A DNA stretch of 44,999 bases, taken from assembly GCA_002633005.1 (NCBI GenBank), contig NMRA01000048.1, positions 562,303 to 607,301 on the forward strand, in the 5' to 3' direction. The stretch is from Phoronis australis. Taxonomy: Eukaryota; Phoronida; Phoronidae. Below the pieces are notes generated by a model. The model did no database searches. It was given only the letters and a program-made list of their open reading frames with translations, and was not told where the DNA came from. Position numbers and translations under genes: made by a program. Positions 22,596 to 33,400 of this stretch are shown here, one piece after another (the first letter of the stretch is position 1; every line of letters starts with the position of its first letter).

Positions 22596-23033
22596 GCTAC
22601 AAGCAGAATGTATGCACAGCATACAAGCAGAATGTATTCATAGTACACAAGCAGAATGTGTGCACAGCATACAAGCAGAATGTATGCACAGCATACAAGC
22701 AGAATGTTTTCACAGCATACAAGCAGAATATATTCATAGTACACAAGCAGAATGTGTGCACAGCATACAAGCAGAATGTATGCACAGCATACAAGAAGAA
22801 TGTATTACCAGCATACAAGCAGAATGTATTCACAGCATACAAGCAGAATGTATTCACAGCACACAAGCAGAATGTATTCACAGCACACAAGCAGAATGTA
22901 TTCACAGCACACAAGCAGAATGTATTCACAGCACACAAGCAGAATGTATTCACAGCACACAAGCAGAATGTATTCACAGCATACAAGAAGAATGTATTAC
23001 CAGCATACAAGCAGAATGTATGCACAGCATACA
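22596..23033. repeat. 24-bp minisatellite, about 18 copies
   Basis: The unit acaagcagaatgtattcaca plus gcac alternates between tattca, tatgca and tgtgca variants. Because 24 is a multiple of three, several frames stay open for over 150 codons; these are not genes. Two stray units lie at about 23255-23290. The array starts about 106 bp upstream of the GNPTG exon 22437-22490 acceptor. Confidence 0.95.
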
Positions 23034-24974
23034 AGATTTTGTTGAATACACGACACTTTTCATTTTTCACGGTCTTTATTCTGTTGCGTTCATACTTTCT
23101 GAACAAAACTCTACTCTCTACTGAACATAGATACAGTAACTGACCTAGCGACATAATTAAAAAGACACACGATATTTCGAAACATACTTACATATATAGT
23201 GTCGTGTATTCAACAAATTCTGTATAACAGAAAACTTGCTCCCGAAGTACAGACAGCATACAAGCAGAATGTATGCACAGTATACAAGGCCCTACTGTGT
23301 TTGTGACCTAGATGTTTCACATTTTGAATGGTAAAATATTTATAAAAACCTGACATCATTGTGCCCACTACTAAATCTTCTGTCCAAGGTATGACAACAT
23401 TAAGATGTGTTGCAAAGTTCACTTAAGTAGAGACATAGAGAAAATATTTCTTTATTTAATCTGTAATGGGGACTGGAAGCCTGCAAGAATATGATTAGTG
23501 CAACCAGTTTAGAGATTCAGCCTAACTTTTTGAAGATAGCAAAACTGGAAACAGTGATGAAGGGTTTGCTGTACGTTTCTCTTAAGGTACATAGTGAAAT
23601 GACATTATTTCAAAACATTTGCAAATCTTGCCATGCAATACCATTGCTTCAAGGTACTCTCTTACTGAAATTACACTTGTGAAATAAATGTCTGACTAAG
23701 TATAGATTGATGAAACGCTGACTGAAAAGAGCACTCGTATATGCACATGTGCAAAGGTAAGGTTTCCAACTATAGCAACAACTCAGTCAAAACATCCGTA
23801 TAAATATATTTTTGGAATTGACATGAGCAATGATTCTTTTCTTATTCAATGTCATCTCTACATTTAAAACTCAATCTTATATAACTTGATGCATTGATAA
23901 TTTAGAAAACGATGAAAGTGCTATGAACAAAATAAAAAATGATTGGGATATGCTAACTTGCAGTGTTTGAAATGGTGCAATCAAGATGGAACACGAAGAT
24001 TCAAGAAACTACAAAATCGCGAGTAACTCCGCTGAATTTCTTGAAAATCAACTTTGAATACTTTTCTGTTGATTACTTTATATGACTTCTAAGACCAACA
24101 TTCTTTGACAACCTTCCGCAGCCTTTTCCCGTGGCATAGTTATACCTTGATTCAAACCAAAATGTTCTCAATATTATGACAGCTTCAGCCAAAATTCAAG
24201 AGCAAGCATTGTTTCCCGTCATAATTTTCTAGTTTAATGTATTATCCATAAGACAATAAGAATAGCAATTATTTGGTAAAAAGTTACAGATGAAAAGAAA
24301 TATAGAAAATAAAATCTTGGCACTAGCCACAAGTGCGGGTCATGAGTATGCATTCCAGCAAATCAGTGAGCAGTCATGTAGCCTAGACCTTCGCTTCTCG
24401 AGTGAATTGGGTTTTACAGGTCTGGCTCAAAAACTTGTGCAAATAATCATTAGTTTTCAATCACAACATGCAACCTATCCATTCTTTTTACGAGCCATGT
24501 TTTTATCCAGAAAGATTTTAGTCACTGGCAATGACCCATATTGTCACATTGACAGCTAGAGAAATGTAAAAAATATAAGTAACTTTCACTGACACCAATC
24601 AAGGTGGGATAAACATTTTCGGAAATTTCTACAAAACTAATTCAATTTGAATGCCTAATATCACTGACTGCACACTACAGAATAAGAAACACCAAGTAGG
24701 GCTCGACTAGGCGACCTGCAGGTTGCCAATGCGACCTCAGATTTTGTTTGAACAATCCCAGGTTGTCATCAAGTTGCAATGTCATATCTGAGCACCAATC
24801 AAAATACTAAACAAAGTAAACAAACAAGTTGGAATCTTTTGTCAAAAATGGAAAGAGCCCCATCACCTCAGGAGGTGAACCTCTGCGCCAGATGTTGGAA
24901 TTAAGAGAGTGGAATTGGTACTAGTAGTCACCGAGCACAGCAAGCACTCACAATTTTCTGTTTGAGGAAATTTA
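23034..24974. other. Upstream part of GNPTG, first exon expected but not found
   Basis: The first visible GNPTG exon needs two nucleotides and a signal peptide from an upstream exon. I searched the minus strand here for a methionine-plus-hydrophobic stretch ending in a donor and found none. The plus-strand open frame at 24290-24559 has no recognisable domain. Confidence 0.5.
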
Positions 24975-25398
24975 TGTAGTGAACCGCGCTCTAGCGAATC
25001 TATGGTAGTGACGTCACGCGGAAGTTACGCCACATCCCGGGTGTTTTCAGAATCCCTGTAGAGCAGCAGTTCAGAGTTAGGGAGTTGCCGCCGTGAAGTC
25101 TGATGGTTCAGATGAGCTATTGCTGTGTGTGTGACTTGGAATAGTCACTGTGTACATACGTGACGATTAGCTTGAAGAGTTCAGAGTGGGCTGAGGGAAG
25201 CTGAACTGAGGTAAGACCGTTCTAGTAGGTTTAGACATACTGGCTTCGTACTTGGAACTTGCCAGAGACCAGACGTGTTCTCACAGACTCGTATCTCATA
25301 ATTTGCTTTTCAAGTGGTTTTGCTGTGTCAGGGACCAGAACATATCCAGTTAAATAAGCTGTCTTCTAAGAGTAACGGGGTCAGGGCGGCACAAAACA
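24975..25398 (+). repeat. 5' LTR
   Basis: It is 424 bp long and shares long near-identical blocks with 28926-29422 (for example ttcagaatccctgtagagca). It differs by scattered substitutions and small indels, so the insertion is not very recent. Confidence 0.85.
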
Positions 25399-25401
25399 TT
25401 T

Positions 25402-25419
25402 TGGTAGCAGCGGTGTTAG
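25402..25419 (+). promoter_or_regulatory. Candidate primer-binding site
   Basis: The sequence tggtagcagcggtg follows the LTR end by 3 bp and starts TGG, as expected for pairing with the CCA end of a tRNA. The tRNA was not identified. Confidence 0.5.
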
Positions 25420-25973
25420 TATTCTCAAATGAGTACTGAAATTTGGGAACCCGGTGCCGAACAAAGGACCACGCGGGAAGGCAGCCATATTGTATTTTCA
25501 AATTTTTGAATTCGGTTTTCTTTCTAACTCTGTAGTTTTTGTTGTCAGGTTCAATTCCTGAGACAGGGTAATTAGAGTACAGAAAGGGTAGTTTGGAAAA
25601 GAAGTAGAGATTAGCGTATTTTGAGAAAACTTTGGATATTAAGTCTGTGAGTAGGAAACCTCTGATTCGAAGTAGCACCGAGTAGGGCGGCTATTTTTAT
25701 TGGATTATCAAAAGTGGTGGAACGTCAGAGAATATTTAACGGGCTTCTTAATATTTCTAGGTGTGTTTCAGGGTTGCATTCGTTTACAACTGCTGGATTT
25801 ATTTTGCACTTTTTTTGAATTTTTAGGGTTGTTTTGTGGCAAAATTGATTGGAACAAGGGTTGTAGTATAATAACTTTGCCTTTAATTGTTTGTGCTCAA
25901 AACTCTCTGTGCTTCAAGCGAGTTGGGAAATTTAAGTATATGCACATTGCTTAATTGTTATATTCGTGTGGTC

Positions 25974-27580
25974 ATGGATCACTTTAGGATCACTGCATTT
26001 GATGAAAGAGAGGGGAGAGAAGGTGACGAGAGACACGTCCAAAGGAAACGATGTGGACCAAATTCATCGCTCCCAAAAGATGAGAGGGATCATTTCGCTC
26101 AAATTTGTCTGATGAGGATAGGCATGAGACGACCTCGAGACTTCGGGGAGGCAATTGTAGTCCAGTAACAGAGGATTCAGGGTACAAGACAGACGAAAAC
26201 GTGTTGAGTCAATGTCCAAGGGTGACGATGGCAACTGAAGACGAGCGAACAGATGTTCCCAATACGATGCACGATAGAGAACATCCAACAGGTGGCGAAC
26301 AGTTATACCACAGTGGTGATGTTCCTTGTGAGAGTCTAAATAGGCAAGGAAGGCAGAAACCAAATGTTTCATATCAGTGCAGACCAGAGGGGATGTATGC
26401 GTAGTCTAATGTGCTTCTGGTGCCAAAGCATGTTCGATTTAGCGGTTACGGAAACTATTACATGTTTAGGTTGCTGTTCTGTAGATGGGTGCAGGCACAT
26501 CGCGTTCATGGTGATGAAGCGGTGGATTTTTTCATCACGTGTCTGGACGGCCAAGCGCTTGAGTTCGTGGTAGAACAGGTGGAAGCGGATAACAAAGTAA
26601 CCCTTGAGGGAGGTCCTAGACCTATTAGATGCATTCTATTATGAAAGTACAAGTGCTGAAACCGCAAGCTGTAATCTATGCTTGGCAAAGCTGGAGGTTG
26701 ATGAACCGGTAGGTGAGTGGACTATGAGAGTGTCTTTACTTGCGCTACGTGCACTTGGAATGTACAGAGAGGCCATTGCATTTCAGACAAGGAATGTGGA
26801 GAATTTGTGCCGCTGAGGAGTCCTAGAACCATAGCGGAAGCGAAAGCATTGATGGTGCAGAAAATGCAAGTGAGACTACACATGCAACTGGGATCAGCAT
26901 GCCATGCGTCAGCATTTTCAGGGTCAACACCAGCACAACCAGAGGGAACACCAAATGTCACAGTGGACAATGGCTTACCAGAAAAATGTCCTAGTGTGTC
27001 TAGCCCCAGTGCAACAAGGCCAAATACAGGGAGTGAGTTTGCTGAATTCATTGGAGTTGTTAGCAAACAAAATGAACTGCTGGGAGAGCTTGTGGAGAGA
27101 TCAGTTAGGGATACTTGTGGACATCCTGGTGCGAAATCAGCGGAAATGCCAATGGGATAAGGTTCAAGAAAAAGTAACGGACAGGGACGTGACTATGACT
27201 GCCGTCGTTATATGGCTCAAGTGCGGAAATGTTTCCGTTGTAACCAAGAGGGTCACTTGGTGGTGCAGTGTCCTCGGACGAAAAGACGTTTGATTCAACA
27301 ATCTCCAGACTCGACAGAAACCTGCGAAGGAGTTGTGTCTTTGAGAGACCAACGTGAGGCCAGAACAGTAAATGCAAGCAGGTATATGGTGGGGCCTATT
27401 TTTAATTGTTACCGTGCAGAAATTGGTAGCAGTGGTGGCAATCCAAGTAGGCCTGGGCGAAAGGAGAGTTTCCGGTGCAAGGAAGTTGGTCACTTCATAA
27501 CACATTGTCCTGCAGCAGACATAGGTCATCAGAACCAACCGACGTCAACGTCCAGAGGGACTGACGAGGAACTACGGTGA
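25974..27580 (+). pseudogene. Gag remnant with zinc knuckles, frameshifted
   Basis: The open frame starting MDHFRITAFDE stops after about 64 codons, and the sequence continues in other frames. Capsid-like parts are GDEAVDFFITCLDGQALEFV and GEWTMRVSLLALRALG. Near 27226 is a full CCHC knuckle (CFRCNQEGHLVVQC). A second knuckle near 27468 has serine in place of the first cysteine (SFRCKEVGHFITHC). At least three frameshifts or stops separate the pieces, so it is not functional as read. Confidence 0.75.
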
Positions 27581-28129
27581 TGTTCAAGCAACAGTTGATG
27601 GTTTTATATGCAATGGTGATGACTGGGGTATGTAAATGGATGTGAATGTAAGTAGGGAAACATTTCAGATGTTGCTTAAATTCTGTGCATAAGGTTTGTA
27701 CGTAAGTGCAAGGGTTGGTGCAACTGGTTTTATTAACAGTTTACACAATTTGGTGCATAGAGAGTGGGTTTTCGAGAGTGTTTCAAAGAATGGGAGAATT
27801 GGATAAAACATAATCGAAATGCATTAAATAGTACTGTGTAATGATCACTATGAATGTTTTTAAAAGGTTTGGTTGGTACAATGCTGAGACCTCGGACATT
27901 CTCATTCAAGTGGATGGTGAAAGTGCAATGAGGGCATGAAACCAACGGGAATAAAGGACCTTCTGCAGTCACGAAAACGGGTGTGGTATCTGCACAATTT
28001 AACCAGGTCTCAGATGATGAAGGTCGCAGGAAGAAGATGGCCAGCAGGGAAATGTTTACCATTTGAGTGGCTGGGGAACTTCCTGGTTGAGCGGCCGATG
28101 GATACAGCGTCTTCCAGTGACAGAGGAGC

Positions 28130-28315
28130 TGAAGTGGTACGTGGGAAGCCGGCGTCGAAGGGAGCGTCGGTGGCGAACTCGCCGGGGGTGAATCCCCATT
28201 CCAAGGGAAAGCCACTGCAAGCGGGAAGCCGGCGTTGAAAGGGGCGTCGGTGGCGAGTTTGGCGTCAGTCCCATCTCGTCGGGGGTTAATCCCTTTCCTG
28301 ACAAGAAGACACGTT
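28130..28315 (+). repeat. Imperfect tandem duplication (about 90 bp) inside the LTR element
   Basis: gggaagccggcgtcgaaggg and gggaagccggcgttgaaagg each precede gcgtcggtggcga and then tcg.cgggggt.aatcc. Two diverged units make a GC-rich island unlike the surrounding DNA. The long minus-strand frame 27733-28338 results from it. Confidence 0.6.
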
Positions 28316-28631
28316 GATACAACCATGGGAGTCACCACATCAGTGCCTGATGAGAGTTACGAGGGTGAGTACTCAAGGAATAATTTAGCATCCTTATTTC
28401 ATAAAGGGGAAAATGAGGAAAAGGAGGGAGGGAAAATACATACAAATCCGTGAGAAGGAAGGTGGAGCAAAAGCTAAGACTTCGTTTTGTGTGTGTATTT
28501 CCACTCAATATGTGTGTAAATTGTTCAGTTACTACTTTTGTATTTACTATTGTTTTCATTTTTTGGAAATAAGCTTTTGCAGCTAAGAAGCACAGTCTCC
28601 GGCAATGAGGTATTCAATTACAAAAAGAACC

Positions 28632-28876
28632 TGTAATGTTTTGATAAACATATAGCAGATATATTACTCATGCATACCAGTTAGTGCAAGACTATAGATT
28701 AATTGATTCTGAGTAAAGGAAGTTCTATATATGGTATTACCACTTCCATTGTAAGAATTGCATGCTGCTTAGTCATTGTTATATATAAGCCACCTTGTAG
28801 AGAAGTTAGTTAGTTCCAATAAAGTATTTGACACAGCAACTCTTATATTCTGACTTCGTAATATCAGAATATTACA
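28632..28876 (+). mobile_element. Solo LTR of a second family, nested
   Basis: It is 245 bp long, starts TGTAATGTT and ends AATATTACA (inverted ends), with the 5-bp target duplication gaacc on both sides (28627-28631 and 28877-28881). Inside are a TATA-like tatatataag near 28783 and an AATAAA near 28817, the expected LTR promoter and polyadenylation signals. It interrupts the interior of the gag-only element, so it is younger than that insertion. Confidence 0.85.
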
Positions 28877-28925
28877 GAACCGAAGAAACCAGGAACATCC
28901 TCCTTCAAATAGGGTTGAGAGGAAA

Positions 28926-29422
28926 TGTAGTGAACCGCGCTCCAGCGAATCTATGGTAGTGATGTCACGGGTTACGTGACATCCTGGGTGTTTTCAGAAT
29001 CCCTGTAGAGCAGCAGTTCAGAGTTAGGGAGTTGCCGCCGTGAAATCTGAGGGTTGAGATGAGCTATTTGTGTGTATGACTTGGAATAGTCACTGTGTAC
29101 ATACGTGTTTATCTGTATATTAGCTTGTAGAATTCAGAGTGGGCTGAGGGAAGCTGAACCGAGGTAAGATCGTTCTAGTAGGTTTAAACATACTGGCTTC
29201 GTACTTGAGACTCACCAGAGACAAGACGTATATCCAACCATCATTAGTGCTTCACTTTTCTTTACGGTGTCAGAGACTAGAATATATCCAGTTAGGTAAG
29301 CTGTCTTCTATATACATGTATCTAATATACTAGAGTATCAGAGACTAGAATATATCCAGTTAGGTAAGCAGTATACATGTATCTAATATACTAGAGTATC
29401 ATGGTAAGAGCGGCACACAACA
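28926..29422 (+). repeat. 3' LTR with internal 68-bp duplication
   Basis: It is 497 bp long, longer than the left LTR mainly because cagagactagaatatatcca and the following sequence are duplicated with a 68-bp period (29271 and 29339). The duplication is absent from the 5' LTR, so it arose after insertion. Confidence 0.85.
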
Positions 29423-30209
29423 TTTATAACAATGTGACTTTGATGTTTCAGCCGGTGCGAGGCATAATTCGCCGAAAAGCTTCCGGCGTATGGAGCCCCT
29501 ATAGGAGCTTCATCGCCTTGTTGTAATAGTCAACATCATTCGTCCTTGTCCTTGTCCTGTGCTGTCCTGTGATTCGTAAATATGATAGTTTCCCGGATGG
29601 CACCAGCATAAAAACATCACCAAACCCGGGAACTTGACCTGTCACATCTGGACCTTGGTGAAAGCTGGTTGTGTAGGCTTTTAGCCGTACAGATTGGCCG
29701 TACATTGTAAGTACTCTCCGTGAGGCATAACTAGTGAACCGGTGCAGTAATACAACAGCCTCAACTGGTAAGGTCAGCAGAGGTGATGCATATTGCCTAG
29801 GCAGGAGCAAGCACAGCCTAATAATAGTAACTGAGTCTTAGGTCGAAGGGCCTTGGGATACCCAGACTCCAAAGGTGGTGTCATTGACGAAAGAAAAAAC
29901 TTAATGCAAAGAAATCTTACAGGTTTCCTTAGTCGATTTAACACCAACCTCACTGAACCTTACCCGCGTTAGCAAGAGCACACATAAGTATGTACAACTT
30001 TACTTTTCCATCCATGCTGAACCGGAAACTAAAGCAAAACCTCAATAAAACTCTCAAATCCAAAAATCTAAAAGAATTTTTATGTGTGAAAGGCATTCAT
30101 TGGCTAAATTAGCAGCTAAGACCCCGCATTTTTTTTTATTTTGTGTTTTAGTTACAAAAAACACGTATTTGACATAAAATACTATTAACTGGAAAAAGAT
30201 ATACCAAAC
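29423..30209. other. Intergenic, unresolved minus-strand frame
   Basis: The minus-strand open frame at 29499-29810 (103 codons, ending YYNKAMKLL) has mixed composition and no recognised domain. The motif gaggcataa occurs twice near 29460 and 29705. I cannot say whether this is a repeat or an exon. Confidence 0.35.
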
Positions 30210-30415
30210 TTAAGGCCAATAGGTCAAAGGGCAGTTGATCAGTTGTTGAGCTGATCGGTTGATAACCAGGTTCCCGGGCCTCACAAGCTGACATCACGGA
30301 TAGCTTGTGACCAATCTAGAGGGGTCTGTGCAGGAGACTAATCGGTTGATAACCTGAACGGATGTACCGGGAGTTTTTAAAACATTATAACCAAGATTCA
30401 GAAAGCGGCGGCAAC
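30210..30415 (+). promoter_or_regulatory. Probable promoter of the FMN reductase gene
   Basis: Just upstream of the start are a CCAAT box (ccaat at about 30216), two copies of atcggttgataacc (30254-30267 and 30341-30354), the inverted repeat tcacaagct/agcttgtga (30281-30310) and gatcag/ctgatc (30237-30256). No TATA box is evident. Assignment is by position and symmetry only. Confidence 0.4.
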
Positions 30416-33400
30416 ATGCCTGCTCTGAAAGTTGTTATGTTTCTGGGTAGCGTTAGAGAAGGAAGATTTGCCGACAGAGTTGGGAAATTTATGCGCAATT
30501 ATTTGGAAAAAACCGGCCATTCAGTGGATGTTTTAGGTATGTGCGGGTGAACTACGGAGTGAAGTTTTGTTTATCTAACACTACTCAATCCATAACCGAA
30601 TCGTATGTCTGAGTGAACAGAAACGATCGAGCCTAGTGTGTGTTCAAAACTGAAAAGTTTCGCTTTGAAGACGCCGTCACCAGGCTGACCACTACTGTAC
30701 AGAACTGCAGCTCAGTAGGTACGTCACTTGACAGTGGCGGATCTAGGATACCATAGGGGGGGGGGNGGGGGGGGGCATGTTGTCCCCGGGGAATCGGGCA
30801 AAGCGCGATTGCATGTGCACAGGCGGCCCGAAAGTCAATTGCGGGGGCCGGGGATGTGCCGGACCTTCTGTCCAGAAAATCTATCGGTGGACGCTTCACG
30901 CTGTTGCTGTTTTACTTTGCTTGCGGCAGCCTGTGGACTGCGCCAAACTCGCCGCGAGTTTGGCGCAGTGGTAAAGATGTTGAATTTGAAAAGGAATCGT
31001 TGCTAAAGTTTGCGAATTAGCAATTAAATTACAAATTCAGTGATTGAGAGTAGTAAAAGCAAATTGAAATTTCTGCTTTCTCTGCCTTTGCTGGAATAGC
31101 AGGGGCTGGTCCAGGATTTCTTGAGTTGGGCCGAGGGGGGGGGGGGTCAGCAGCTAGGCAGACTATTCGCCAGGATTTTGCCATGCAGTCAGACATTCAC
31201 GGGGCCATGGCCCCTTTGGTCCCCCCCCCCCCTGGGTAGGGTCATGCTGACTAGCGCAAAGCCCACCGCGGCCCACCGCGGCAGAACTGGAAAAATGTGC
31301 AGATATCATAATTTTGCTGAATCACCTGTATGTCAATTGATTCAGTAATAGTGGTCTTGTATCACACAATAGTGATCATTTTGTAGTGAATAATGGTCCA
31401 ATAAAATAAGCCTGCAGTGAAATATGTACAGTAACTGTAAACTGCCGCTGCCATGCACATTAGACCTACGCAGATGAACCCCTGTCTTTTTCATTTGTCT
31501 TAACTTTGCTGAGATTCCCCAGCATCCAAAACAGTAGCTAATTGGGGTTCTGAACTACCATGTACTACATTCTTGCTGCTGGCTTAATGTCAAAGATAAG
31601 AAACCCAGGACTTGAAAACCTCGCTGGTCACTGCCTAGTACCTGTTGCTCAGTTAACCTGAGCCCTTTACTCAGTTAACCTAGTGCACCTGGTAGATTTT
31701 TCCAAAACAATATTTTCTCATGAACTAGTTGAGTAAAGTAATCAAGAGAACCCGAAACATTTGTCCTTTTGCATATGTATCTGAAATGGGAAAAATACTC
31801 TGTCATTAATAGTGTGATCGTAAATAATCTTTAAAATGTTAGGGGTCTATGTACTCAGGCAGTTTTTTCTTAAATTTTGTTGGCTGTGATATGAAGTTAT
31901 TCAGCTCTTAATATTCACCCATATCATTAATTAGTCATTCAGAATCCACAGGGAGTAATAAATCAATGATCTTCTCAGCCAGGACCATAAAACTCCTTGT
32001 TAAGCTGTGTTAACTTAGCCTGACCACGGGGGTGACAGTTATATAATAAGAGCAACGTTCACAAACTGCTTTCACTAACCTTTTCATATCAATATCAAAA
32101 GCCTATTGTGTTTCAACAACACCCATAATTTACAACCCTTTGCAAAATTCTAAGCTACTATATGAACTATAGTTAGCCCTTGGGAACCCACTGAACATTA
32201 TAAACTAAGAAGCCATGTTGTTGGCTGAACAATTTGAATTCCATTCCCGTAGAGCAATGGTGTCGTAATTGTTAGATGTTTCAACATGTTCATCTTGCAA
32301 TGTATCTAGAAAATTGAATTGAGAAAAAAACCTCAGGAGTTCCAGTGGTCAAGCATTAAGCCAGACATAATTATAACAATCTATATGAGACCTGCCAGTA
32401 GCGACAACAAACCGCACTTACACCAACACGGGTACGGACTAGTAGAGCGTACGCGTACCAAGACACACAAAATGATTAAAGAGAACGTATGGCGCTAATT
32501 AATCATGAAATTTAAAAACTCGGTAAGATGCTCTCACCGGATTAACATGGACTTTGGCCATTTAGCGGAAGACGACTACCAGGAACTGTTGCCTGGGTAA
32601 TCCGTGAAATGAACTAGCAAATGGTAACCCACCGCGGCACTCAAATGGACGATGTACTACGACCTTTCAGACATATGTTTTCGAATAATTAGTAAGCGAT
32701 TTTCGAGGGAGCAGGCTAGAAAATACATGGCAGATTTTTTTATTGCATCACTACTGAAGCGTCAATACTCGCCGTAACGCCTCGGAGCATTTATCAGTGA
32801 ATAAATCCACGCTGTACGTGAGGTGATGTCACACATCTGAATCCGTAACATTTGAGGTGCGTTCAGTTGCCCTCAGTGCACTGTGCATGGCTGACTCCCC
32901 TTAGAGGTTGATTCGCAAGCATACTTATAATGCCAAAAGTCCACATTCACGACCTCCTTCGGTATGGCAAGGTCTATTCATAAAAAGGTCCCTTGGCTAA
33001 AAAATTAACTTGAACGTATCTCCTTCCAGAATTTCATTCAGCGAGTGAACAATTTATTGCCTAACTATAGCGCAGAGGGAGGAATAATAAGGCGTTCAAA
33101 ATTCTTAATAATCTCAGCAAACCTGACGGACCACACTTACTAGTGGATATCTGTGTGCTTTCCATGAAAAGAAAAATACAAAACTACTGGATAGTAGAAT
33201 CGGTCTTTATTACACGCCTTGCAGAACGATGCAAAGTAGCCATAATCAGGGGTTTCGAAATCTTGAGACACATCTTTGGCCAAGCTGATGAACACGCTAT
33301 AAGGATGCCGAGTGACTAGTAGCTGCAGGAAGTTGCTGGCATTCGAACTAGTCAAAAGTTTGCATATTGCAAACAATCGCTTGACTTAATGTTCTTCCAT

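Larger units (their letters stand above)
24975..29422 (+). mobile_element. LTR retrotransposon with gag remnant and no pol
   Basis: Two related LTRs (24975-25398 and 28926-29422) start TGTAGTGAACC and end in ACA. The flanking tetranucleotide ttta is present on both sides. The primer-binding site candidate follows the left LTR and a purine-rich agggttgagaggaaa precedes the right LTR. The 3.5-kb interior has a gag remnant with a zinc knuckle but no protease, reverse transcriptase or integrase that I can see. It is either internally deleted or a gag-only non-autonomous element. A solo LTR of another family is nested at 28632-28876. Confidence 0.88.

Noticed and set aside
22596-23033. Regular 24-bp repeats that could suggest a CRISPR array
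   Set aside because: There are no unique spacers between units, the DNA is animal, and no cas genes exist.
22597-23154. Open frames of 97-185 codons on both strands
   Set aside because: They come from the 24-bp minisatellite; reading continues only because the unit is a multiple of three.
27733-28338. 201-codon minus-strand frame
   Set aside because: It is the antisense of GC-rich duplicated sequence in the LTR element, proline/serine rich, with no domain.
30362-30550. Upstream ATG at 30362 as start of the FMN reductase
   Set aside because: It is in frame, but the family starts just before the first beta strand; MPALKVV at 30416 fits better.
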